Positions 13,570 through 24,810 of a stretch of 64,000 nt of DNA are shown in pieces; the stretch's first letter is position 1; every line of letters starts with the position of its first letter. A program made the position numbers and the translations under genes. The notes under the pieces are model-generated. The model made no database searches, was not told the DNA's origin, and saw only the letters and a list, made by a program, of their open reading frames with translations. The stretch is from Corythucha ciliata (lineage: Eukaryota; Arthropoda; Insecta; Hemiptera; Tingidae): positions 13,888,001 to 13,952,000 of the forward strand of contig CM075941.1 in assembly GCA_038030265.1 (NCBI GenBank), given 5' to 3'.

Positions 13570-13735
13570 AAAGAAGTAAATTAATTAACTGATTTCATCC
13601 GGGCGACGCGGAAAGGCAAAGCCTAACACAATTCGAGCTTCGAGAAAAAATGGGCTCCCCCCGACGGGATTTGAACTCGTAACCCCTGGAATGCTAGTCC
13701 AATGCGCTACCAATTGCGCCACGGTGACGCCCTTA
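13570..13735 (-). mobile_element. tRNA-headed SINE-like sequence
   Basis: The minus strand carries a degenerate tRNA at 13656-13728. D-arm GCGC...GCGC, anticodon stem TTGGA/TCCAG, loop CTAGCAT (anticodon AGC) and B-box-like GAGTTCAAATCCC are all recognisable. The T stem has one mismatch and the acceptor stem is poorly paired, so it is not a working tRNA. The body (GTGGCGCAATTGGTAGCGC) is closest to arginine tRNAs despite the alanine anticodon. It is followed by TTTTTTCTCGAAG and a non-tRNA tail, as expected of a SINE. The ends are approximate. Confidence 0.6.
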
Positions 13736-14256
13736 GGAGACGCAGAGAGAGGGATAAACATAGCCATTGTTTCTCGAAACTCTAGGCGTTTCGCCTGAAC
13801 GCGAGACCACCAACATCTGTTTCATCCGATTGAAACCCAACAAAATCGTTCCTTTGACCCTGAATCATGAAAAAATTTCGTTATTTACGCATTTTATCAC
13901 CAATCTTGTTTGTTTCTTTTCGACATCACTTTATTTTGTACAAAAGTTTGCGAACAGCATCAGAATTACCCCCCTCCCCCTCCCACTCAACTTGAACCAA
14001 CCAACCAAGTCATTTATCGAGATTTTTCTTTTTATATGGGAAAAGTACGAAGCGAATATGGCTACTTTTAACATAAACATCGACATGCATTTTTCTCACT
14101 TTAAAACACCCCAAGGAAACCACACGGGTTCCAGTTGGACCCCCGCCGCCGTCAATAACTAAAACTTGAATCTCTCAATGATATCATTAAATCCGAAAGT
14201 TAATAATTCTCTACTCTAATAATTCATGACATTATTATGCAATTACGTAACTATTA
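13736..14256. other. no gene seen
   Basis: A 131-codon plus-strand frame at 13767-14162 is Phe/Asn-rich with no recognisable domain and is treated as chance. Confidence 0.4.
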
Positions 14257-14393
14257 AGGCCCGTTCACAAGCTCTATGTTTTCGTTGTGTGGTGTCCATG
14301 CAACCTATCAAAATGCTTCATTTTTCGAGGGAATAAATTTGTTTGGTTGCATAGACTCCACACGACGCAAACATAGAGCTTGTGAACGGTCCT
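14257..14393. mobile_element. Harbinger-type MITE, copy 1
   Basis: A 137-bp element with terminal inverted repeats: GGCCCGTTCACAAGCTCTAT at the left is matched by ATAGAGCTTGTGAACGG at the right. It is flanked by TTA on both sides (14254-14256 and 14394-14396). Three-base TWA duplications are typical of PIF/Harbinger transposons. No transposase is present. Confidence 0.75.
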
Positions 14394-14448
14394 TTACACT
14401 TGATTTTAATCGCGATGCATACATTATGCATAGGTTGCGTACATTTTT

Positions 14449-14553
14449 GCAAGATCGCAAGACCAATACCAAGACAATGCCTGCAAGACCTAGACCAAGA
14501 CCATGATTTCACTGCAAGACCAAGACCACCCTTAACAATGCAAGACCACATCA
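14449..14553. repeat. short GCAAGACCAAGACCA tandem repeat
   Basis: Degenerate copies of CAAGACCAAGACC over about 100 bases. Confidence 0.5.
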
Positions 14554-14783
14554 CTATGTATGGCGGTATTGTGCTACGGCCCTGGATGATACAGTGCGGG
14601 CCAACCCACTGAACATGCTGAAAGCGGCCAATCTCGTGTAGCACCGCGGTGCAAATGTCGAGGGGGCATCAAAAAGTCACGCCATGGCGGCTTAACGTGT
14701 GATGCAGAGGCGTGTATATAGTATTGCTACACCTGGGTGATACAGTTGTTTTCTCTCCACAAAAAGTTGTTTTATTTATTTAT

Positions 14784-14827
14784 TAGTCGAATCAATTTTC
14801 AGCCTGCCTAGGCCATCATCAGAACCA
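14784..14827 (-). ncRNA. hammerhead ribozyme motif (left arm)
   Basis: Read on the minus strand it has the same plan as the right-arm copy: stem I TGGTT with GACTA (two G-U pairs), CTGATGA (14816-14822), stem II GCCT/AGGC with an AGGC loop, GAAA (14797-14800), stem III AATT/GATT with one G-U, then C. Every stem difference from the other copy keeps pairing. It shares the same extra U after the core. Confidence 0.55.
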
Positions 14828-14897
14828 TTATTTAAAATAAGTTTCCGTGTGTCGTCCAAACTCGTTAACTTTCTACTACTTACAACTTATTAAATAA

Positions 14898-14941
14898 TGG
14901 TCCTGATGATGGCCTAGACAGGCTGAAAATCGATTCGACCA
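14898..14941 (+). ncRNA. hammerhead ribozyme motif (right arm)
   Basis: Stem I is TGGTC (14898-14902) with GACCA (14937-14941). The core CTGATGA is at 14903-14909. Stem II is GCCT/AGGC with an AGAC loop inside 14910-14924, followed by GAAA (14925-14928). Stem III is AATC/GATT with no loop (14928-14935), and C at 14936 is the expected cleavage residue. A zero-loop palindromic stem III suggests activity as a dimer, as proposed for Penelope-like and retrozyme hammerheads. One extra U sits between the core and stem II. Confidence 0.6.
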
Positions 14942-15177
14942 ATAAATAAATAAATAAAACAATTTTTTGTGGAGAGACATTAAATGTATCACCCGGACGT
15001 CTGAATAACTCCACGACAACATAGCCGATGACAATTTTAATTATTGCTACACCTCCTGTATGGTACATGGTGAGGGTTTTTACCTTAAAAGGTAAATCAA
15101 CGGCGAATATCTTTCAGAGCAGGCTGGGCCTGGGCGCGGTTATTTTCATTGTGAAACTTGGAATTTGAGCTTAAAAG

Positions 15178-15993
15178 TAGGGGTGCGCGCGGGACGTGAC
15201 GGGACGAGAAATGAAAAGTCCCGTTCCGTCACGCATTTTTTGGCCCCTCGTCACGTCCCGCCGTCCCGCATGTACCGCGGGACAAAAAAGTACATGATCA
15301 AATACCCCCCCCCCCTCCTAACCAGATGTTTTCAAAGAGTCCGTTATTTTCGGGTTGTCTGACCAATGAACATCCGGGGGGGGGGGAGGCATCACATATG
15401 TGAGGAGAATTTCAACACACTGACAACATTGTCCCCCTCCGCTGAGAACCGCGAGATTTTTTTCGTGCTTTTGTTCCTGTTTTTTGCCTGTAACTCGAAA
15501 GATACAGGATCCACAGACAAATATTTCATGTAAAATGTTACAGAACGTTAAATAATTTAATAAAAAAATATTTGAACAGTGAATTTAGAAGGCTAAATGT
15601 ACTGGTCAACAATTTTTTTCAGGCCCAAAAATTAGGGCCAAAAAGAGGTACAGCCCTTTACCCTGCCTGCAGTCAGGTGAAATTTCTCAAGTTTTAAAAT
15701 TTCACAATGGCGGAAACGGGCAAGGGAAGGATAAAAGATAAGAGGCATTCGATGTGTTCAAAATGGGAATTTTAGGGCCAAAGACATGCATTTTTTGTTA
15801 CGATGATTCAAAGAAGGCAAACGGATTACACATTTGGTATGTCTCGTTCATCTCTCTTTTTAGTAAAAACAAAAAACAAAAACACGATTTCTCGCGGGAC
15901 GACCGAGTGGGAAGTCCCGTCCCGCGTGGGACATTTAGGTTTTGTCCCGCAAACTATTTTCAAGTCCCCGTGTCGAGACCGCGCGTACCCCTG
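15178..15993. mobile_element. non-autonomous hAT-like element, copy 1
   Basis: Terminal inverted repeats TAGGGGTGCGCGCGG and (inverted) CAGGGGTACGCGCGG are flanked by a perfect 8-bp duplication CTTAAAAG (15170-15177 and 15994-16001). CA/TAGGGGT ends with 8-bp duplications are the hAT signature. Subterminal regions are packed with GGGAC/GTCCC motifs, possible transposase sites. No transposase frame is present. A related copy lies at 45549-46488 in the opposite orientation. Confidence 0.8.
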
Positions 15994-16015
15994 CTTAAAA
16001 GAGTGCTATGGGGCC

Positions 16016-16135
16016 CTGAAACTGTCAACTGAGTCCTTAAACTGTCAATTAAGCCCTGAAAACTGTCAAGTGGACCCTGAAACTGTCAAGTGTCAACTGG
16101 ACCCTGAAACTGTCAATTGAGCCTTGAAACGGAGT
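16016..16135. repeat. short tandem repeat CCCTGAAACTGTCAA
   Basis: Five or six units of about 20-24 bp (CCTGAAACTGTCAATTGAG type) just outside the hAT-like element. Confidence 0.7.
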
Positions 16136-18889
16136 GAACCCGCCCCTCCCCATAACACTTTCCCTAACCGTTTAGTCAATTGGGAAATTCGCCAAACCAA
16201 ATGGATTAGATGAAAGCGATCTCTTCAAGAATTAGACAATATAATGACTGCATAGCCAGAAATCGTCCCCCCCCCCCAAGCTTCTTGGAACTCGCTGTTT
16301 TAGGTCCAAGATTAAACGATTCCGCCCTGAGGATTACATCCCCCCCATCATACAATTTTTCGCTTGTTTGTTTAATAAATAGCCCCCCCCCCACCTTCGC
16401 AGAAAGTATCTTCGTAGCTCCTCTCTTCAAAGTTAGAGAGCGCAACCACTGGGGAAGGAAAAATCTGCGGGGACATATCGTTTAGCCTGTTGAATGGGTT
16501 ATACTTTATTGGATGCGAGAGCGTTTTTAAGTGGGTAAAAAAAGAAAGAAGCCGAGATCCCTTCACTCTCCCCCCCACCGCTCCTAAACATTCACATTGC
16601 CAACAGCTTTTTGGAGCTTCCCTGTGTTAAAAGATCTCCCCATGAATCATCTACGGGTATCCACCCACATTTTTCTCTAATCGTCACCGAGGGGAAAATT
16701 ATAACAAGGTCAATCCACGGCAAAATGGGAAGATTGGGTGTCTTCCGTGGCAGCACCGTTGGGTGGGGGTGGAGGTGTCCCTCTCTTTCTCACTCCTTTT
16801 ACTTTATTCTCTCCATCTCTGACGGAGAGGAGAGAGAGTCCCTACACTTCTTTTTCAATCGTCGTTGGTGGCCACCTTCGGGCTCCTCGCTCAGCAATTA
16901 ACAGCATTGAGATCCTTTCGAAGAGAAAAGAAAACGGGAGGTTGAACAAGAGAAAAGAGAATGACGACTACTTAGAAGAAGAATAATACGCAGTGGGAAG
17001 GGTAGGGGTAGGGGGCGTTTTGTGCGTGGAACGTGAAGATATCGATAAAAAATTACTCTGAAATCAAAATTATGTAATTACTTTGATATCAAGCTTGAAA
17101 ACCAAGTCAGTCAGTAGAATAATGCGATTCGACTTCCTTTTTAGGAAATCTGGTCTTCGCGTAATTAGTCGCTCCTCGTTTAGTTTTTAAAAATAAATTT
17201 AAAACCCCGTCAACTTCAAGTGACACCAATTCGCCGAGGATCCCTCCTCAATTTTTACGTGCGCCGCACACAGGATTCAACGTCAAATTTCGTTTTCTAC
17301 GCGATCAAAAAAGTAGACTTGACTCTTTTATAAACCATACTAGACGACCGGTCTCTTGAAACCATTCACCCCTTTTAATGACCTTGTCTGTAAATATCTT
17401 CCTCGCGGCCCGAAACGAAGAATTATTTTTTGATTTCTGGCTCATAGCCCACCCGCCCGCCACCTCATCTCTTTCTTTCTCTGCCCTTTTCCCTATCATC
17501 GCGTCTATAAGAGACGACCATCAACTGTGTGTGTTATGGGGAGGGGGTTGATGAAGAAGGGGAAAGAGATTATTAAAAATTTTAAACGAGTCGTTTTGAT
17601 TTGCACTGCAGCGAGCGACTTAATATCTGTGTGGGTGCGTGTGTGAGGGGGGGGGGCGTAAGACTTTAATCGTCTCAAGATTCACGTGAGCCGACTGAGA
17701 TTACTCCGGTTGTCCTGGGTAAAAGGAGACAAATTTAACAGCTTGTTATCGTATTAAAAAAAAAAGAAGAGAAAGAAAGACGAAACACTGGAAAGTAATG
17801 ATAGTAGCTGACGGTAGCAGTCACGAGGAAGTAATAGCAACCACCCAGGCCAAACAACTTGGGGCATTAATACTACTACATCCCGCAAGCCTCACCTCAT
17901 CTTCTCATTTCGTCTCGCTATTCCTTTGCCTCATGAAGTGGGGTGGGGTGGGGGCATTATTTTTTTTTTTTAATTCCATCTCTTCCTACAACTCTCTCAC
18001 TCCTTTCACGCTCACCGCCTGCCATCACTTTAAGGGGAGCCCTTCTTTCGTGATTCTCCAATTTTTCAACAGCGGAACTCGCGTCTCGACCCCCAGAATA
18101 AAAAAGTGTGGGCCACTTCCTAGCAATTTTTACTGACGAGCTCGTTGATTAGTTTGACAAAACTGGTCAAGTTTTACACGATTTTTCAGTGAATTAACAC
18201 CCAATTCGCCCCTCCCCAACACCTCGGATAACCAGCGCTCGTTTTATGAAGTACAGAGATTTCTTCAGGTATGTGTATAAATTAAAATTCAAATCTTGTC
18301 CATATTCTTGGAAGGACAAGCCCCTCCCCCTTCCTCCCCCCATCAAACTACCACACATGCCCAAATTCCGACGCGTAATCTTTTAAGTGCGTTAAAAACG
18401 AGACAACAAAAAAAAAAAGAAGGGAGAGAAAAAAGTTGTCTCGAGGAATCATTGCACGTTCCTCCATGAAAACGTATATCGTAGAATGCATTCTAATGGA
18501 AACACTGTATTCTCGTATACGCTACGTCTTGCTCAAAAACAGCCCAAATTTTGTTATTAAATCGTGGGGAGGGGGAGGGGGGCTAAGGCCTACAATAGCT
18601 CATCGACTGCCTTGCAGGCTGCAAAACAAAACAGGATCGATGTGGAGGCGGATGTCGCTGGCCCATATTCTGGCTGGAGTCAAAACCACACGGTGAAACG
18701 CTTATTTTCCCCCTCCCTTTTTAGTAGGTATTTAGGTAGGTAGGTAGGTATGTGAAAAACAGTCGTTGGACAGTGATTTGGCTCCTTGTGACGATTTTCA
18801 GTCCATCCGACCTGGACAGTAAAGCAAGTTGCAATATACTCAGCAATTGTCTGAAAACTCGATTCAGCCCACGAGAGCGCTATTCTGAA
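16136..18889. other. no gene seen
   Basis: AT-rich sequence with C/G runs and a (GGTA)n tract at about 18730-18750. A plus frame from 17798 looks mildly protein-like at its start but has no splice or domain support. Confidence 0.4.
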
Positions 18890-19825
18890 GGCTCAAATTT
18901 ATAAATACAACTAATTCGAGCCTTCTTGAGGCCACTTCTTGGCTAAAATAGAGAAAATACGCCGATCTCAAGCTTCATGTATAGGTTCGAAAGGCGGCTA
19001 AAATTGAAAAGGCGCACTCAAGTCTTCTTGGAGCGTGGACAAAAGTATAGAAAAAGCGCTGATTTTGAAGGTAAAAACTTCAAAAAAGGCTAGTTCTCCG
19101 TCTCTCGATGCAGCGTTGGGACAAAATCGCTGATTTAAAGTGTATAGAGCCTATTTGAAGGCTGAAATTTAGAAAAATAAAAACGCTAATGTGCTGTTCT
19201 TGGGTCACGTCCACGGATGAAATTGGCGAAAATGCGCTGATTCGCCGATGAAATTGACAAAAATTGCTAATTCACTAATAGAAATGGAACAAATCACTAA
19301 TTCGCGGCTAGAATGGGGAAAACCGTTAATAATGCGGCCAAAATTGAAAGAAAGCGCTAACTTGCGGTTAAAACTGGGAAAACGCTTATTCTCGGATGAA
19401 ATTGAGATAAAGGGCTAATTCGTGTGGTGGTAATTGACGGGTAAGCTCTCGAGCTTAACTCAGTAGGGCTAATCAGAACTTTGATACCCCAACCCCCCGG
19501 GGGGGGGGGGGACCCGCTAAAAATAGAGAAACCGGTAATATGCGGCCAAAATTTAGAAAAAGCGCTAACTTGTGACTCAAACTGTGGGAAAAACGCAAAT
19601 TCTCGGATAAAATTGAGAAAAACCGCTAATTCGCAGATGAAGTGCTAATGCGCGGTTAGTGATAGAAATAAAAACCGCTGATAGAACGGATAGAAATGGA
19701 AAAAACACTAATCGTGGCTATTGAGAAAAACGCTAATTCGCGACTAGAATAGAGAAAACAGTTAATAAGCGGCTAAAATTGAGAGAAAGCGCAAATTTGC
19801 GGCTAGAACTGGGAAAACTGAAATT
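18890..19825. repeat. minisatellite, family A (block A4)
   Basis: About 28 degenerate units of about 30 bp. It is interrupted at about 19440-19513 by non-array sequence ending in six C followed by 13 G. Confidence 0.75.
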
Positions 19826-20759
19826 GTCCGTTCTTCGGAAGAACCTGATTGCTATATTCTATAAAAACTGAATATTATTAACAAGATCACACGGCTTCTT
19901 TGGCTTACAACATGACAATTTTCAAAAAATGGCCGACTCCCATTGGATTGCCCTGCCAACTGGAAATCTGACCTCGGAGAGAGTTATTCTAGCAAAAAAA
20001 CACGATAATAAAAAGGCCAAAAGTGGTCGTTTTTGACAATTTTTGGTCCCCAATCACCAGGAGAGAACAGAACGTCCTCATGGGAGCTCGTCGACGGAAA
20101 TTTTTTCTTCCTGAAGTAGTTAGGTATGTGTGGTTTAAACTGGCATACAATTTCCACCTGGTTATTAAGCCTTTTAAGTGGTTCTTTCTAAGTGGAGCTC
20201 CTAGCACGTCATTTTTGGGGCAAAATCGTCATTTTTGACAAGGTTCGGACCACTAATGATTAGGAGAATAGAAGGCGCAAGGAGCTCGTCGATGAAAGAA
20301 TTTATGACGGAAGAAGAGTTCCTATAGCAAATTATATTTGCGAAAGATAGAAAATCACCGCATCACACTTGAAAAAGAAATTGTATGGAGGACCACACGG
20401 TACTTCCATGTTTTCGTTTTTCGCGCCCCAAATCCTACACTTCCTACAATTGTCGCATAATCTCCGTTTTTTTCGGGTAAAAATATTCGCAATCGAGATA
20501 AAAAGGAACCTTTTTTTTTTACGGTTTTGATCGTTATTTTGCGCTACTGGTCCTTCTGTGGTAAACGCGACGATTTTGGCCACAAAAAGTGGCAGTTTCG
20601 TGACCATTTTTGTAGCAGCGGAGCCCAGACTAGCGTGCTCGACTCTGGCAAAGTTTCTGGTCCTTATTTCAGTAAAACTTCAGATATCCCCCCCCCCCTC
20701 TGTAGAGGTGTAGCGGTTACTGCACCTCGGATACTGTGTGTCGGCGCCACTGATTAGCC
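19826..20759. other. no gene seen; possible transposon debris
   Basis: Non-array, moderately GC sequence. GGCGCCACTG near 20746 resembles the right end of a hAT-type element, but no matching left end or duplication is found. Confidence 0.35.
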
Positions 20760-21010
20760 TTTTAAACTCATAGACCTTGCACAATGGGGGTTTTGATGAG
20801 CCTAACACGCGTAATTTGGGCATTGGAATGAGCCAACACAGCGGAAATCGCCTTTTGAACGAGTCAAACTCGCGAAATACATTTTTAAATGGACCAAAAT
20901 CGCTACATGTGGGTGGTTCTGAATTGGCGATGTTATACGGGCGAAATTTGTTTCAGAACTGGAGAAACTTGCGAAAGTATATGGTTTCGAAGAGCCAAAA
21001 ACGTTCGTGC
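20760..21010. repeat. degenerate array, family G
   Basis: Units of about 28-32 bp with GAGCCAAACTCGCGAAATAC followed by TTTTTGAA-type sequence. Confidence 0.5.
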
Positions 21011-22813
21011 AATTTTATTTTTGGATGTAGGAGTTTACGAGCCCCCCTTCCCTCCTGTATATGACACTGGTGAGATTCCGGCGTTGATCGTAGCCCGCGG
21101 CACCAAATTTGTCCTTACTATACTCGATCTGGCTCCATTTCTGGTGCGTATAGGCCGCCCTGCAAATTTCCTCTCTCCACCATTATTACACCTCGACATC
21201 CTTCAGCGTCACAGCTTCTCTGTCAGATTCCCACTATAGTATTTGTCGAGTGAAGGTGGTAACGGAATTGTCACCCGAATCGATGGAATTTCGCATCACC
21301 CCCGTCCGTACGTATCCAGCACGCTTTTTTGCACAGTTTTGCGACAATGCAACAACTCGATTGATTTATCCCGGATTGTTATTCCCGCGGGTAGTAACCG
21401 TGATTAGTGGTTATAAGGCCCATTTTGGCCGCGACGATTAAAAACTCACGCGGTCAAACACGATGATGCCGCTCCCACGGTTTCGTCCTATAAGTCCTCC
21501 CATTACTTTTACGACGTTCGATCGATTTAGTTAGCGCATTGGAAACGTCAATCTGTTCCTCACCACTTTCATCATTATTATTATGTTGGTAGGATGTGGT
21601 TGAGAGGGGGGGGGGCTTGTACGCTAACCTTCTTAATAGGCTAGAGATTTAATGGGATTATCCCTCCATCTCTCTCCGACCCTTTACAAAGTGTGCCAAT
21701 TTGCATAAATTCCACTGTTTTTAAAACATTTTTGAGAGGCGGTGTTTTAGGAACATTTAATGGTGTGCGATGGGGTAGTTAGTGGTGGGAGGGGGAAGAG
21801 GGACTACTTATCGCTGTCAAAAAAGATCCTACCGGTTTTTGCTTGAAACGTGACGCTTCGACAAAAAGTACATCGAATGTACGTTGAAAACGACTGTTTT
21901 CCCCTCGGGAGAGGATTCATAATGAAGACGAGTGGCTCAAGAGTTACGGTTGAGTGAGGGGGGGGGGGACAGATGAGTCGATAATTAAGAGAAGCTACAT
22001 ATGATGAAATCAATTTTCTAAACAACGCCATTCCACACCGCTCCCCCCCCCCCACTTATTCTTCATCCCCCCCTTCTTCAAACGAAAGCACACCGACCGC
22101 ATTCCGAACACTCTTTTTAATTATACACATTATCATATTTTTATGAGCCAACCTCTTCATCCTGACTATCTCCCCCCTCCCACCCACATCACTACTCACT
22201 AGAGCTTACTTCTCTCAAAGAGAGGAATCATCAGAGTTAATTTGGTTGCGGCTATTGAGATGGAGTAGGAGTGTTGATGGTGGGGAAGGGGGATAGGTCA
22301 AATGGAAGAGGAAAAGAACGGGGCGGTTGTGAAGAGAAAAGGTTCCCATTTCGAAATAAAAAGATGGAACAAAGTAATAATTATTCTCACTAATTTGATA
22401 CCGTGTATACCTATGTACGCTGGTACAATTAATGTTTTCCGAGGGGATGCCCTCAGGGATGTTGGGCGGCGAGGAATAGGAGGGTTAGATATTTCTGTTT
22501 TTTAAAAGAAAATATACGGTGATGACGCACGGGTTTATCACTAATCGAGGTCCTGGTGGAACTCAACGGTCGGAAAAAAGAGGCTAGCGAAAACCCTCAG
22601 GAAGTCCCAAAAAGGTTCCAATGCACACAGCAGCTGCGGAAGTGACAAGTGACAACCTTGCCCGTTCCAGGAGATAATGAATATTTTAGGGTCGATGTTT
22701 GGACGATCCACAATGACCAGCCGGTCACGTCGATATAGTGCAGGTTCTATAGAATGGATGGATGGGGGGGGGGGTCATTTGAAGGAGCTGGCTTTCGCCG
22801 AAGACCTCTTCAG
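21011..22813. other. no gene seen
   Basis: Mixed sequence with G and C runs. Several frames of 60-100 codons at 21000-21440 lack recognisable domains. Confidence 0.4.
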
Positions 22814-22953
22814 ACGGTATCAAAGGCGGTCTGTGTGGCAGCGCGGTGTGAGGCTGCCGTACTCATGTCAGTGGAAAGATTGGTGGTGGGCGCCCCGCAC
22901 TCCGCTTGGCAGTCGTTTGCTGTTCCAAAACCTCGTAATAAGAATAGGACGGG
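22814..22953 (+). CDS. candidate upstream exon of the vn-like gene (uncertain)
   Basis: This is an open stretch of 46 codons between a plausible acceptor (GACCTCTTCAG ending 22813) and a donor (GTGAGA from 22954). It is free of repeats. The translation starts TVSKAVCVAARCEAAVLMSV and continues RLVVGAPHSAWQSFAVPKP before a basic segment, RNKNRTG. Its two cysteines and alternating beta-like hydrophobic pattern look like a folded extracellular segment, which fits the pre-Ig region of a Vein-type ligand. I do not recognise the family by sequence. It ends in phase 2, whereas the Ig exon needs a phase-1 upstream partner, so at least one exon between them would be missing. A minority alternative is a chance open frame. 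Confidence 0.33.
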
Positions 22954-24659
22954 GTGAGAAGAACGTATTTAAACATTTATTTAAAAAACAAACAAACGAC
23001 GTCGTAAATACGTTGCAATCACAAAATACGAGAAGGCGTTAAACACTAAGCCCGTGAGAAAAAAAAAAAACCGTGCCGAAAGAGAGATGAGAGCCAACGC
23101 GTTTTCATATTAAATTGGAGACACAAATAGTTGGAATATTAGATGTCATTTAATAATCCGCTAGTTATGAGCTCCTCTTATATTCCAGAAGGTGGAAAAA
23201 GAAGTTGATCCCCGGCGGAACGCCATGAATCTTTCATCCCCCCTCATCTGTTCATCCTCTTCACACTCCGTTCACGACATAAAAATTACCCTACCCCTAA
23301 ATGACCTAATTTTTCACCTACCAGGGGGCTTAAACAATGTTTAAAATGTTTAAGCAGAGACTGTTTATTTACCCCGAAAATGAGCTAATTTATTGCGCCC
23401 CTTTTGGCTCATCTAAGAACTGTACGCATCGCAGTAAAACGATTTTTACTTTAATTCTATTTTGAAAAATGTACAAGTTCGGTGTAATTTTTATACCTTT
23501 TTTTTTTAGTTCAAGGTAAAATAATTTTCTCATTCCTTCAGTATAATGCTGAAACTCGTATTAGCTTCCTCTTCCGGTAGGAAAAAGGCAAACGTGTGAA
23601 AATGACAAGATGGAGTGGGAACGATGGTGGTGGGGCGGAGCAATCTGTGCCAGATTTTACAAAGCTTAGGTAAACAAGAAAAAAAATTAGGAATTTTGTA
23701 CTCATCGAAATCATAAAATAAATAAACTCGGGGCAACTTCAGCAAAAATTTAAATAAATGGCAAAACGTTGAGAGCTCGGAAATTCGGTGGTTTACTCGT
23801 GTTTATTTATTTTTAGGGCGGCCCGGAATCAAATAAATTCGCCATTTTATAAAACTCGTATGAATTGTTTATCGCCTTAAAACGTGTAGTCGTAAACAAA
23901 AAGTTGACACAGAATTTGATTTTGGCTGCATCTAAAAAATTTGAATGTTTTTCGCTCTCTAACTCTCTCACTCTCTCTCACTTTTGCTCCCACGCACAAT
24001 GTCATTCTATCTCGCTCGCTCGAAAAAGAGTATAGCGCCGTGTGCCGAGGACTGCCGGGGGTATAAACAACAGATACAGAGAGATGATACCGCGGTTCCA
24101 CAGGCTCCTTCACCCTCCCCCCTGCCCCTACCCCTTCCCCGTCGGGCCAACAGTGTGTGTGTGTGTGTGTGCGAGAGAGTGAAGTTATGCGTCGAGATAA
24201 GTCTCATAAGCGGCCTTTCAAGTATCTAAATAGGCTCACATCATCCACTCATCACTTAACGCCTTAATTCCCGGCTCGTGACCATCCAAACCTGTACGCT
24301 AACACACAGAGAGAGAGAGAGAGTGAGAGAGAGAGAAAGAGAGAGAGAGAGTGAGTGAGAGAGGGATAGAGTGAAAGAGAGTAGGATGAGAAAGATGCTT
24401 GGAAGGAGACAACCGGAGATCAAGACGCGAAGAGTTTTTATTTGTTTGTTTGAAAATAAATGTAGAAAAATCTCTTTCGAACCTTTTGTTTTTCTCCCAC
24501 CGTTTTGAGCCTTGAGTATCTTTAATTTCTCTTAACGAGCCAAGTCTTCATATAAAATTTTGATTAATTTAAGAACTGTTGACAAAGCGCACCGTTCACC
24601 GTCTGGGAACGCGAAGGCCGCAAAAAAGCGATCGCGGTTCGATTTTTAAAAATTACGCA
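22954..24659. other. no gene seen; GT and GA microsatellites
   Basis: (GT)n at about 24151-24171 and a (GA)n-rich tract at about 24305-24380. A minus-strand Arg/Gly-rich frame over the GT tract is low complexity. Confidence 0.5.
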
Positions 24660-24810
24660 TTTGAAACAGCGTGTATATGTTTAAGAAACTCAGTCAAACT
24701 CGCGAAATTGATTTCTATACTTATGTGAAACTAGCAAAATTTTATTTTGGGAAGGGCCAAACCCTTCAAAATTTGCCTATTGATGAGCCCAACCCACGAA
24801 ATACATTTTT
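24660..24810. repeat. degenerate array fragment, family G
   Basis: A few units with AACTCGCGAAATTGA and CCCACGAAATACATTTTT. Confidence 0.4.

Larger units (their letters stand above)
14735..15041. mobile_element. foldback element with two hammerhead motifs, Penelope-like relic
   Basis: A 307-bp insertion is flanked by a perfect 13-bp direct repeat, TATTGCTACACCT (14722-14734 and 15042-15054). About 100-base arms starting GGGTGATAC and ending GTATCACCC (near 14995) are inverted copies around a short loop (about 14845-14885). Beyond the right arm an extra tail of about 45 bases runs to the duplication. Each arm carries a hammerhead-type core. Inverted terminal copies, variable-length target duplications and hammerheads with very short stem III are known from Penelope-like retroelements. 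No reverse transcriptase is present, so this is a non-autonomous relic. The family assignment is inference. Confidence 0.65.

Noticed and set aside
20610..20755. Possible transposon right end GGCGCCACTG
   Set aside because: No left end or duplication found in the window.
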